Assembly (NCBI GenBank): GCA_013334565.1
Contig: JAAXXI010000006.1
Span: 20,229-84,228, forward strand
DNA from: Chlorobiaceae bacterium
GTDB lineage: Bacteria; Bacteroidota; Chlorobiia; Chlorobiales; Chlorobiaceae
Direction: 5' to 3'
Length of the DNA stretch: 64,000 nucleotides
Part shown: positions 27,307 to 35,885 of the stretch, in pieces
Position numbering within the stretch: position 1 is the stretch's first letter
How the letters are laid out: each line of letters starts with the position of its first letter
Notes under the pieces: generated by a model
The model's database searches: none
Seen by the model: the letters and a program-made list of their open reading frames with translations, nothing else
What the model was told of the DNA's origin: nothing
Made by a program: the position numbers and the translations under genes

Positions 27307-28137
27307 ATGAAATACTTCATCATCGGACTTATTACGCTGCTTGCCGCCTTTGCTCCCGCAAGTTCATCTGGTGCGGCACCGACACCCACGGAAATCAACC
27401 TGCTCAAGCAAAAAGCATTGAAAGGTGATGCCGAATCGCAGAACAGCCTCGGGCTCTTCTACCATTTCGGCCAGGGAGTAAGGAAAAACTATGCGGAAGC
27501 CATGAAATACTACAGGCTCGCAGCCGCTCAAGGCCATCCCATGGCACAGAACAACATCGGCGAAATGTACCGCAACGGTGACGGTGTCAGCCAGGATTAT
27601 GCCGAAGCGCTCAAATGGTTCAAACTTGCTGCGGAGCAGGCCCTTCCGCTGGCGGAAAACAATATCGGCACCATGCATGCCCAGGGCCAGGGCGTACCCC
27701 TGGACTATACCGAAGCATCGAAATGGTTTAAAATCGCCGCTGCACAGGGGCTCGATATGGCGGAAAACAACCTTGGATACCTTTACCAGAACGGTTTGGG
27801 TGTAACAAAAGATTATGACGAGGCGCTGAAATGGTACCGCCTCTCGGCTGAGCAGAACCTCGACCTCGCGCAGAACAATATCGGGACGATGTACCTGCTC
27901 GGCCAGGGTGTAAAACAGGATTTCAGCGAAGCCATAAAATGGTTCATGCTTGCCGCGGAACAGGGTCTCGACCTGGCGCAGAACAACCTCGGAACCATGT
28001 ATGCACAGGGGCAGGGCGTCAGGCAGGATTATGCCGAAGCGCTCAAATGGTTCAAACTCGCTGCGGAGCAGGGTAACGAACTTGCCGTGAGCAATCTGAA
28101 AATGATGCAGGAACAGGGGCTTGGCGGAACGAAATAA
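27307..28137 (+). CDS. Sel1-repeat periplasmic protein
   Basis: 276 residues. Signal peptide (FIIGLITLLAAFAPASSSGA) followed by six full 36-residue Sel1/TPR-like repeats and one partial repeat, with the consensus A-x-N-N-x-G-x-M-Y-x-x-G-x-G-V-x-x-D-Y-x-E-A-x-K-W. Such solenoids mediate protein contacts; the exported form suggests an envelope scaffold. It begins 15 nt after mscL, so the two are probably one transcript. The repeats are very similar to each other at the protein level, pointing to recent internal duplication. Confidence 0.9.
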   Translation: MKYFIIGLITLLAAFAPASSSGAAPTPTEINLLKQKALKGDAESQNSLGLFYHFGQGVRKNYAEAMKYYRLAAAQGHPMAQNNIGEMYRNGDGVSQDYAEALKWFKLAAEQALPLAENNIGTMHAQGQGVPLDYTEASKWFKIAAAQGLDMAENNLGYLYQNGLGVTKDYDEALKWYRLSAEQNLDLAQNNIGTMYLLGQGVKQDFSEAIKWFMLAAEQGLDLAQNNLGTMYAQGQGVRQDYAEALKWFKLAAEQGNELAVSNLKMMQEQGLGGTK

Positions 28138-28570
28138 ACCTCAGCCAGGTTTCTTTCAGGCATTCCATGAAACAGCCCTTTGACATTCCGTTGCCCGTTA
28201 ATCAGGAAGCTGTTTTCGCTGGTTCTGAAAAGAAGACCTTCAAGCCTGACAGCAAAGATTCAACAAACATCGAACACCATGGCGCGAGTGCACTTTTTTG
28301 ATGAGAATTACGAATAGAAGGGAGAAGGATTTCCGACAATTCGGGATAACGCATGAACAGAGGTTCCCACAAAAAAACAACGATGTTGAATATCCTGAAC
28401 TTGCGGCCTCTTTTCGTCGGTGCAAATAAGAATATCAGCTTCGCCCTGCAGAACACGCGAGGCACCCTTTCTGCATATGTCACCGTCCAGCAAGGCATGT
28501 TTCCTGGAAAATTTCATCTGCCCCCGCACGACCTCATGAATACTTCGCGAACATCGACATTCACTCCGTC
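28138..28570. other. 433-nt stretch without a recognised gene
   Basis: Between the Sel1 protein and the FMN reductase. Short open frames exist on both strands but none shows a ribosome site plus protein-like composition. The segment has a different texture (a GCGCGAGTGCAC stretch and AGAGGTTCCC faintly recall the ends of the 4838/59868 repeat), so it may hold a worn repeat remnant. Confidence 0.4.
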
Positions 28571-29125
28571 ATGACAAAAGCATACCGTATCGCCGTCATT
28601 ATCGGAAGCCTCCGCAAGGAATCGCTGAACCGCAAATTCGCCAGGGCACTGATGCAGCTCGCCCCCGAAGATATGCTGTTCAGGGAATCGGCAATCGGAG
28701 ATATGCCTCTCTATACCGAAGAAGAGGAAAACAACCCGCCCGCACCGGTCATCCGCCTGAAACAGGAGATCAGCGAATCCGACGGCGTCCTGTTCGTCAC
28801 CCCGGAATACAACCGTTCGATACCCGGCCTGCTGAAAAACGCGATCGACCAGGCTTCGCGCCCTTACGGCAGAAGCTCCTTTTCCGGCAAACCGGCCGGA
28901 ATCGCGGGAGTTTCCCCCGGAGCTGCCGGTACAGCCATGGCCCAGCAGCACCTGCGCAACGTCCTCGCGTTTCTCGACATGCCGACCCTCGGCCAGCCCG
29001 AACTGTTCATCCAGGCAAAAGAGGGGTTGTTCGACCCCGAAGGCAATTTCGGCGAGGCCAGCCGTCCTTTCCTTCAGGGATGGATGGACCGTTACAGCTC
29101 ATGGGTCCGGCATCATTCACACTGA
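28571..29125 (+). CDS. NADPH-dependent FMN reductase (flavodoxin-like quinone/azo reductase)
   Basis: 184 residues. Begins RIAVIIGSLRKESLNRKFA, where GSLRKESLNRK is the phosphate-binding loop of the SsuE/ChrR/YieF family, and contains FVTPEYNRSIPGLLKNAIDQASRPY near 75-100, the flavin and dimer motif of the same group. Length matches the family (~180-190). Likely a soluble two-electron flavin, quinone or metal reductase protecting against one-electron redox chemistry. No operon partner; the next gene is 147 nt downstream. Confidence 0.9.
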   Translation: MTKAYRIAVIIGSLRKESLNRKFARALMQLAPEDMLFRESAIGDMPLYTEEEENNPPAPVIRLKQEISESDGVLFVTPEYNRSIPGLLKNAIDQASRPYGRSSFSGKPAGIAGVSPGAAGTAMAQQHLRNVLAFLDMPTLGQPELFIQAKEGLFDPEGNFGEASRPFLQGWMDRYSSWVRHHSH

Positions 29126-29272
29126 CCGGCTGGCCCGGCCTGCAGATGATTCCTGCCGATCGGCGCTGAAACCCGCGAATTGACGAATAACACGGCCCAA
29201 TAAACCCGGTTTGAAGGGAGACCTTTATTTGTACATGAAGAACCGCCCGCTATAACGTAAATACTGTTACCC

Positions 29273-29872
29273 ATGAAAAAAACCTGCTGCACCATCGCTT
29301 GCGCCTTTGCGCTCCTGTTTCCGAAACCGGCATCGGCATCGACATGGACTATCGATCCTGACCATTCCAATGTGGGATTTTCAATCAGGCACCTGACGAT
29401 AACGAATGTCAAGGGAGATTTCCTCAAGTTCAACGGCACTGTCGAGCTGGATGACAGGAACGTCACCCGTTCGACAGTCGAGGCGACTATAGACCCCGCC
29501 TCGATTTCGACAAATGTGCAGAAAAGGGACGATCACCTGCGCGGTCCCGATTTCTTCGATGTCGCAAAATACCCGGGCATGAATTTCGTTTCGAAAAAAT
29601 GGTCGACGGCGGGAAAAGGCGAACTGCGGATTACCGGAGACCTTACGATCCACGGCATCACGAAAGAGGTTGTCCTGCATGCCGAACCCTTCACCAGGGA
29701 AGTGAAAGATCCGTGGGGCAATATCAGGCGTTCCACATCGGCGACGGCAAAAATCAACCGCAGGGATTTTGGGCTCGGCTGGAACCAGACGCTCGAATCA
29801 GGTGGTGCGATGATCGGTGATGAGGTCACGATCGATCTCGAAATCGAAATGGTCAGAAAGCTGCCGAAATGA
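29273..29872 (+). CDS. YceI-family periplasmic lipocalin-like protein
   Basis: 199 residues. Signal peptide (TCCTIACAFALLFPKPASA) and the YceI start STWTIDPDHSNVGFSIRHL, with the family's RDDHLRGPDFFDVAKYP near 80-100 and GNIRRSTSATAKINRRDFGLGW near 145-165. YceI proteins form an extended beta-barrel that binds polyisoprenoids such as ubiquinone or octaprenyl compounds in the periplasm. Its length matches the family. It stands alone and converges with a methyltransferase gene. Confidence 0.92.
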   Translation: MKKTCCTIACAFALLFPKPASASTWTIDPDHSNVGFSIRHLTITNVKGDFLKFNGTVELDDRNVTRSTVEATIDPASISTNVQKRDDHLRGPDFFDVAKYPGMNFVSKKWSTAGKGELRITGDLTIHGITKEVVLHAEPFTREVKDPWGNIRRSTSATAKINRRDFGLGWNQTLESGGAMIGDEVTIDLEIEMVRKLPK

Positions 29873-29910
29873 TATCTGAGGAAAAGGCCGATCCGTTCTG
29901 ACCGATTTTC

Positions 29911-29924
29911 CTACATTATTGTAT
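29911..29924. promoter_or_regulatory. Palindrome-like element related to those upstream of nifH
   Basis: CTACATTATTGTAT matches the nifH-upstream palindrome CTACATTAATGTAG at 12 of 14 positions. It lies between two convergent genes, where a promoter operator is not expected, so it may be coincidental. Confidence 0.25.
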
Positions 29925-29960
29925 TTTCTTAAAAAAGCCGGCATGATGGACAAATAATGT

Positions 29961-30641
29961 TCATTTGCGGCCCGAAAAGACAGCAAAGCTGTAATGCTGG
30001 TACCAACAGTTCACATCCCTGAACCCGGCTGTCCGCAGAAATCCGAGCTGGTCTTCGAGGGTGCCCATCCGGTCGGCTTTCATCCTTTCCCTGGCCGCCG
30101 CGAAATCCTCATGCGTGATGCCGCTTTCCAGTACCTGCCTTATCCACGTTTCGCGGTAGATGCGATCGATCTCTCCGGTCTGCCCTCTTACCTGGTCGGC
30201 GTTGATGAACATGCCTCCGGTTTTGAGGACCCCGCAGACCGATCTGAACAGTTCCGCTTTCCGCTCGTCTTCAAGATGATGAATGGAAAGCGCGGAAACC
30301 ACAAGATCGAATGATCCTCGCAAGTCTGCGTCATAATCCTGGACTATAAAAGAAAAACGGCCGGATTGCCCGGAAAATCGTTCGCGTGCCTTCATGAGCA
30401 TGTCGCCCGAAATATCCATAAGGGTAAAACAGGCATGGGGAAAGCGATCGGCAATCATCATCGACAGAAGTCCGGTCCCCGACCCCAGATCGAGCACGCT
30501 GAAAGCATGGTCCGACTTGAACGGAACGAGTTCGGCTGCGGTCCGGTAAAACGCTTCGAAACAGGGAATAAGCAGCCGCCTGTTCCTGTCATATCTCTCG
30601 ACCGAACGGTCAAACAGTTCTTTAACTGAATCAGTTTTCAT
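29961..30641 (-). CDS. Class I SAM-dependent methyltransferase
   Basis: 226 residues. Motif I VLDLGSGTGLLSMMIADRFP near 46-66, strand-2 acidic motif FTLMDISGDML, motif post-I and FDLVVSALSIHHLEDERKAELFRSV (~115-140). These features place it in the methyltransferase 25/12-like group of small-molecule enzymes, similar to predicted tRNA-cmo5U (CmoA-like) or ubiquinone-type methyltransferases. The substrate cannot be read from sequence. It is transcribed away from nifH, and its start is 400 nt from the nifH start, so the two share the regulatory region described below. Confidence 0.8.
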   Translation of the reverse strand: MKTDSVKELFDRSVERYDRNRRLLIPCFEAFYRTAAELVPFKSDHAFSVLDLGSGTGLLSMMIADRFPHACFTLMDISGDMLMKARERFSGQSGRFSFIVQDYDADLRGSFDLVVSALSIHHLEDERKAELFRSVCGVLKTGGMFINADQVRGQTGEIDRIYRETWIRQVLESGITHEDFAAARERMKADRMGTLEDQLGFLRTAGFRDVNCWYQHYSFAVFSGRK

Positions 30642-30741
30642 GGCATCCCCGATTGAATCAACGGCTTGATCGATATTCGGAACAGGTTACCGATAATGCC
30701 GGAAAAAGAAAAGTGCTGCCCGGAGGAAGACGCATTATTTC

Positions 30742-30784
30742 CTACATTAATGTAGCACAAGACCATTCCCTACACGAATGTAGG
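30742..30784. promoter_or_regulatory. Tandem palindromes upstream of nifH (enhancer candidates)
   Basis: Two related inverted repeats: CTACATTAATGTAG at 30742-30755 (perfect) and CCTACACGAATGTAGG at 30769-30784 (6-bp arms around CGAA). Their centres are 28 nt apart and lie about 170-200 nt before the sigma-54 promoter, the usual position of upstream activator sites. They do not match the NifA site TGT-N10-ACA. Confidence 0.6.
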
Positions 30785-30938
30785 TATCTTCGCATCCCCT
30801 GATTACGGTATTTCACTACCCTGCCCGATCCCCTGAAAAAAAATATCGCCTTCCGATAATTCGTAACCTCTTGTAAAACAAGCTTCAAGCGACATCTCCC
30901 CCCTTCTCCCGATTTTTTCTTCGGAAAAACTCAACCTG

Positions 30939-30954
30939 TGGCACACGTTTTGCA
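30939..30954 (+). promoter_or_regulatory. Sigma-54 (-24/-12) promoter of the nif operon
   Basis: TGGCAC-ACGTT-TTGCA is an exact match to the TGGCAC-N5-TTGC[AT] consensus, with the GG and GC doublets 10 nt apart. It predicts a start of transcription about 12 nt downstream, giving a leader of roughly 75 nt before nifH. Confidence 0.92.
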
Positions 30955-31029
30955 AATAACTGACAGAACTATTCAGGACGTCGAGCAAGTTTGCCTGAAT
31001 ATTTATCACCAACAATAACGATAACCTAA

Positions 31030-31866
<837 letters not shown>

Positions 31867-31951
31867 TTACTATTTCAAAAACCCGGCTCTTCCGAAAAAC
31901 GGTTTTATGGTTTGGAGGAAGTGCCGTCAACAAATAAAGGAGAACAAACAC

Positions 31952-32305
31952 ATGTTAATGATCAGGACAATCGTCAGACCGGAAAAAGTACATGAGGTCA
32001 TGCAGGGGCTGCTCGATGCAGGGTACCCGGCCGTCACAAAAATTTCGGTGGTCGGACGAGGCAAGCAGCGCGGCTTACGCGTAGGCGATGTCGTTTACGA
32101 TGAACTTCCGAAAGAGATGCTTTTCGTGGTCGTACCCGATGTGGACAAGGATTTCGTGATCCGCGCGATCCTCGAAAATGCAAAGTCCGGCCCTGACGGC
32201 AAGTTCGGCGACGGCAAGATTTTCGTGTCGGCTGTCGAGGAGGTCTACACCATCAGTTCCGGAACGAAAGAAACCGAAGCTGTGATGGCAGCGAAGGAGG
32301 ACTGA
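31952..32305 (+). CDS. nifI1: PII-like nitrogenase regulator NifI1
   Basis: 117 residues from the ATG at 31952, which has AAAGGAG 8 nt upstream; longer frames run into the nifH tail. PII fold with MIRTIVRPEKVHEVMQGLLDAG, the T-loop region after GRGKQRG and the C-terminal GDGKIFVSAVEEVYTI motif of PII proteins. The uridylylated tyrosine segment of GlnB is absent, as in the NifI1 family. NifI1 and NifI2 form a complex that inhibits NifDK when fixed nitrogen is available, relieved by 2-oxoglutarate. Its stop shares a base with the nifI2 start region (TGATG). Confidence 0.95.
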   Translation: MLMIRTIVRPEKVHEVMQGLLDAGYPAVTKISVVGRGKQRGLRVGDVVYDELPKEMLFVVVPDVDKDFVIRAILENAKSGPDGKFGDGKIFVSAVEEVYTISSGTKETEAVMAAKED

Positions 32306-32682
32306 TGAAAGAGATCATTTCAGTCATACGGATCAACAAGGTGAACGAAACCAAGAAAGCGCTCGTCGATGCGGGAATACCGGCATTCACGGCAACCGGA
32401 AGGGTTATGGGAAGAGGCAGGGGCCAGGTGCATTTCGACATCCTGCACGGCGCCGAGGAAGGCCATCCCGAAGCCATAGCACAGCTCGGCAACGCACCGA
32501 GGCTTGTCGCCAAAAGGATTCTCACCGTTGTTGTGCCGGACGAACTCTGCCAGATGGCGATCGATACGATCATCAGAACAAACCAGACAGGCAAACCCGG
32601 CGACGGCAAGATTTTTGTCACCCCGATCCTTGAAACCGTCAGGGTCAGGACCGGAGAAGAGGGTGACGAAGCATTGAACTGA
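32305..32682 (+). CDS. nifI2: PII-like nitrogenase regulator NifI2
   Basis: 125 residues. Starts MKEIISVIRINKVNETKKAL, has the NifI2-typical TGRVMGRGRGQV before a longer T-loop and ends with PGDGKIFVTPILETVRVRTGEEG. It overlaps nifI1 by one base, which keeps the two subunits in equal supply. It works with NifI1 in 2-oxoglutarate-controlled, reversible inhibition of the MoFe protein. This module replaces the DraT/DraG ADP-ribosylation switch, for which I see no genes here. Confidence 0.95.
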   Translation: MKEIISVIRINKVNETKKALVDAGIPAFTATGRVMGRGRGQVHFDILHGAEEGHPEAIAQLGNAPRLVAKRILTVVVPDELCQMAIDTIIRTNQTGKPGDGKIFVTPILETVRVRTGEEGDEALN

Positions 32683-32747
32683 ACAGGAACCGTCTTGACG
32701 GTAACAGGAGAACAACTATCACAAGGTGTAAACGGAGAGAGTTAACA

Positions 32748-34379
32748 ATGGAGGCAAAAAGTATCTATCAAGATCCTGCTGTGATCAAACAGGAACTGAT
32801 CGACAAATACCCGTCGAAGGTTGCCAAAAAACGCAGCAAGTCGATCGTGATCAACGACCCGGAAACGATCCCTGAAGTTCAGGCGAACGTCCGTACCGTT
32901 CCGGGCATCATAACCCAGAGGGGCTGTTCCTATGCGGGCTGCAAAGGCGTGGTGCTCGGTCCTACCCGCGATATCGTCAACATCACCCACGGCCCGATCG
33001 GCTGCAGTTTCTACAGCTGGCTGACGCGCCGCAACCAGACGAGGCCGGAAAGCCCGGAACATGAAAACTTCATCACCTACTGCTTTTCGACGGACATGCA
33101 GGAAGAAAACGTGGTGTTCGGCGGTGAAAAGAAGCTGAAAGTGGCTATCCAGGAAGCATACGATCTCTTCCACCCGAAGGCGATCGCCATCTTCTCGACC
33201 TGTCCGGTCGGACTTATCGGCGACGACGTCCATGCCGCGGCAAGAGAGATGAAGGAAAAGCTCGGAGACTGCAATGTGTTCGGTTTCAGCTGCGAGGGCT
33301 ACCGCGGCGTCAGCCAGTCGGCCGGCCACCACATCGCCAACAACGGTGTGTTCAAGCATATGGTCGGGCGCAACAGCAAACCTGCCGAAGGGAAATTCAA
33401 GATCAACCTGCTCGGCGAATACAACATCGGCGGCGACGCCTTCGAGATCGAACGCATCTTCGAAAAGTGCGGCCTTACCCTGGTTGCCTCGTTCAGCGGC
33501 AACTCGACGGTCGGACAGATCGAGAACGCGCATGTGGCTGACCTCAACGTGATCCTGTGCCACCGGTCGATCAACTACATGGGCGACATGATGGAAACCA
33601 AATACGGCATCCCATGGATGAAAGTCAACTTCGTCGGCGCGGAATCGAGCGCGAAATCGCTGCGCAAGATAGCCGAATACTTCGACGATGCCGAACTGAA
33701 GGCACGAATCGAAGCGGTTATCGCTGAAGAGATGCCGAAAGTAAAGGCTGTCATCGAAGATATCCGTCCGAGGACCGAAGGCAAGACCGCCATGCTGTTC
33801 GTCGGCGGGTCGCGCGCCCACCACTACCAGGACCTCTTCAGCGAGCTTGGAATGACGACGATTGCAGCTGGTTACGAGTTCGCCCACCGCGACGACTATG
33901 AAGGCCGCCAGGTCCTGCCGGGCATCAAGATCGACGCCGACAGCAAGAACATCGAGGAACTCAAGGTAACGGCCGACCCGGAGCTCTACAACCCGAGGAA
34001 GACTGAAGCCGAAATCGAGGAACTCAAGGCGAAAGGCCTCGAAATGAACGGTTATGAAGGCATGATGAAGCAGATGCAGAGAAAATCGCTGGTTATCGAC
34101 GACGTGAGCCACTATGAGTCCGAAAAGCTGATCGAGATCTACAAACCCGACATTTTCTGCGCCGGCATCAAGGAAAAATATGTGGTCCAGAAAATGGGCG
34201 TGCCGCTCAAGCAGCTCCACAGCTACGACTACGGCGGACCATACACCGGATTTGAAGGTGCGGTGAACTTCTACAAGGATATCGACCGCATGGTCAACAA
34301 CCCGGTATGGAAGCTCATCAAGGCCCCGTGGGAACAGGCGGAAACCGACCCGCTGGAAGCCAGCTATGTCACACAGTAA
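32748..34379 (+). CDS. nifD: Nitrogenase MoFe protein alpha subunit
   Basis: 543 residues. P-cluster cysteines in QRGCSYAGCKGVV, ITHGPIGCSFYSW and FSTCPVGLIGDD; FeMo-cofactor cysteine in VILCHRSINYM and the cofactor histidine in LKQLHSYDYGGPYTGFEG. These mark it as a catalytic Mo-type alpha subunit rather than AnfD/VnfD or NifE. At 543 residues it is longer than the ~480 of proteobacteria, with an extra ~50-residue charged insertion around 400-440 (PRKTEAEIEELKAKG), known from the nifI-bearing anaerobe group. Good ribosome site (GGAGAG) before the start; 65 nt after nifI2. Confidence 0.98.
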   Translation: MEAKSIYQDPAVIKQELIDKYPSKVAKKRSKSIVINDPETIPEVQANVRTVPGIITQRGCSYAGCKGVVLGPTRDIVNITHGPIGCSFYSWLTRRNQTRPESPEHENFITYCFSTDMQEENVVFGGEKKLKVAIQEAYDLFHPKAIAIFSTCPVGLIGDDVHAAAREMKEKLGDCNVFGFSCEGYRGVSQSAGHHIANNGVFKHMVGRNSKPAEGKFKINLLGEYNIGGDAFEIERIFEKCGLTLVASFSGNSTVGQIENAHVADLNVILCHRSINYMGDMMETKYGIPWMKVNFVGAESSAKSLRKIAEYFDDAELKARIEAVIAEEMPKVKAVIEDIRPRTEGKTAMLFVGGSRAHHYQDLFSELGMTTIAAGYEFAHRDDYEGRQVLPGIKIDADSKNIEELKVTADPELYNPRKTEAEIEELKAKGLEMNGYEGMMKQMQRKSLVIDDVSHYESEKLIEIYKPDIFCAGIKEKYVVQKMGVPLKQLHSYDYGGPYTGFEGAVNFYKDIDRMVNNPVWKLIKAPWEQAETDPLEASYVTQ

Positions 34380-34400
34380 CGATAAGGAGATTACAGTACC

Positions 34401-35780
34401 ATGTTATTAAGACACACGACAAAAGAGATCAAAGAGCGCGAAGGGCTGACGATCAATCCGGCGAAAACCTGCCAGCCGATCGGAGCCATGTACGCAGCGC
34501 TCGGCGTCCACGGATGCCTGCCTCACAGCCACGGTTCCCAGGGCTGCTGCTCATACCACCGCAGCACCCTGACCAGGCACTACAAGGAGCCGGTCATGGC
34601 CGCCACCAGCTCGTTCACCGAAGGCGCTTCGGTGTTCGGCGGACAGGCCAACCTGCTTGCGGCGATCGAAACCATTTTCGCGGTATACGACCCGGAAATC
34701 ATCGCCGTGCATTCGACCTGCCTGTCGGAAACCATCGGCGACGACTTGCAGCAGATCACCAAAAAAGCAAGCGACGACGGTAAAATCCCAGAAGGGAAAC
34801 GGGTCATCTATGCCAGCACACCGAGCTTCGTTGGCTCGCACGTCACCGGTTACGCCAACATGGTGACGGGCATCGCCGAACAGTTCGCCGAATCCACTGG
34901 CGAGAAAAAGGACCAGGTGAACGTCATCGCCGGATGGATGGAGCCTTCGGACATGCGCGAGATCAAGCGTTATGCGAAAGAGCTCGGTTCTAAAATCGTT
35001 CTCTTCCCGGACACATCGGACGTGCTCGACGCGCCCCAGACCGGCAAGCACGAATTCTACCCGAAAGGAGGTACAACCACTGAAGAGCTGAAAAGCACCG
35101 GTGACAGCAAAATGTCGCTCGCTCTCGGCTGCGTCAGCGCTGAACCTGCGGCTATCGCACTGGACAAGAAGTTCAAGGTACCTTTCGAAACGCTTGAAAT
35201 CCCGATCGGCCTCAGGGCGACCGACCGGTTCATCGTCTCGCTCAGCAAAGCTGCCGTCGTGAAGGTGCCTGCTGAAATCACCAGCGAGCGTGGCCGCCTC
35301 GTGGACGTCATCGCCGACATGGAGCAGTACTTCCATGGCAAAAAGGTGGCGCTGTTCGGCGACCCCGACCAGCTGATCCCGCTTGTCGAGTTCCTGCTCG
35401 ACCTGAACATGAAACCGGTGCACATCGTCAGCGGCACACCGGGCATGCGGTTCGAAAAACGCATGAAGGAAATCCTGGAAAGGGCACCGTACGCGAACTT
35501 CAAAAACGGCCTCGGAGCAGATATGTTCCTGCTCCACCAGTGGATCAAGAACGAACCGGTAGACCTGCTCATCGGCAACACCTACGGCAAGTACATCGCA
35601 CGCGACGAGGACATCCCGTTCATCAGGTTCGGGTTCCCGATCCTCGACCGTATCGGGCACAGTTACTTCCCGAGCGTCGGGTACACCGGTGGGCTCAGGC
35701 TGGTCGAAAAGATCCTCGGAGCGCTGCTTGACCGGCAGGACCGCATTGCTGAAGAAGAGAAGTTCGAACTGGTCATGTAA
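34401..35780 (+). CDS. nifK: Nitrogenase MoFe protein beta subunit
   Basis: 459 residues. P-cluster cysteines in NPAKTCQPIGAMYAALG, HGSQGCCSYHRS and STCLSETIGDD, and the conserved GLRATDRF and FGFPILDRIGHSYFPSVGYTGG near the C-terminus. Shorter than proteobacterial NifK (~520) because the N-terminal extension is absent, as in the clostridial/chlorobial group. Forms the alpha2-beta2 MoFe protein with NifD, 21 nt upstream. A hairpin in the spacer to nifE may protect the nifHDK part of the message. Confidence 0.98.
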   Translation: MLLRHTTKEIKEREGLTINPAKTCQPIGAMYAALGVHGCLPHSHGSQGCCSYHRSTLTRHYKEPVMAATSSFTEGASVFGGQANLLAAIETIFAVYDPEIIAVHSTCLSETIGDDLQQITKKASDDGKIPEGKRVIYASTPSFVGSHVTGYANMVTGIAEQFAESTGEKKDQVNVIAGWMEPSDMREIKRYAKELGSKIVLFPDTSDVLDAPQTGKHEFYPKGGTTTEELKSTGDSKMSLALGCVSAEPAAIALDKKFKVPFETLEIPIGLRATDRFIVSLSKAAVVKVPAEITSERGRLVDVIADMEQYFHGKKVALFGDPDQLIPLVEFLLDLNMKPVHIVSGTPGMRFEKRMKEILERAPYANFKNGLGADMFLLHQWIKNEPVDLLIGNTYGKYIARDEDIPFIRFGFPILDRIGHSYFPSVGYTGGLRLVEKILGALLDRQDRIAEEEKFELVM

Positions 35781-35820
35781 AGGCAACGCCAATCAGTAAG
35801 TACAAGGGACATAAACAAAC

Positions 35821-35839
35821 CTCCCGGCATGGCCGGGAG
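35821..35839 (+). other. Intercistronic hairpin between nifK and nifE
   Basis: CTCCCGGC-ATG-GCCGGGAG, a perfect 8-bp stem without a T-tract. It fits an mRNA-stabilising or processing structure that sets apart structural (nifHDK) and cofactor-assembly (nifEN) expression. Confidence 0.7.
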
Positions 35840-35885
35840 AAGTCCCTGCAATACGCAATTATTTATTCAGTAAGGGGTCAGCGCC

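Noticed and set aside
28202..28498. Open frame of 98 codons on the minus strand
   Set aside because: No ribosome site, no recognisable domain and an unusual composition; likely chance within a worn non-coding stretch.
32742..34220. Long open frame antisense to nifD (and similar ones antisense to nifK, nifB and others)
   Set aside because: These arise from the strong codon bias of the true genes; their products are His/Asp/Arg-rich and lack domains.
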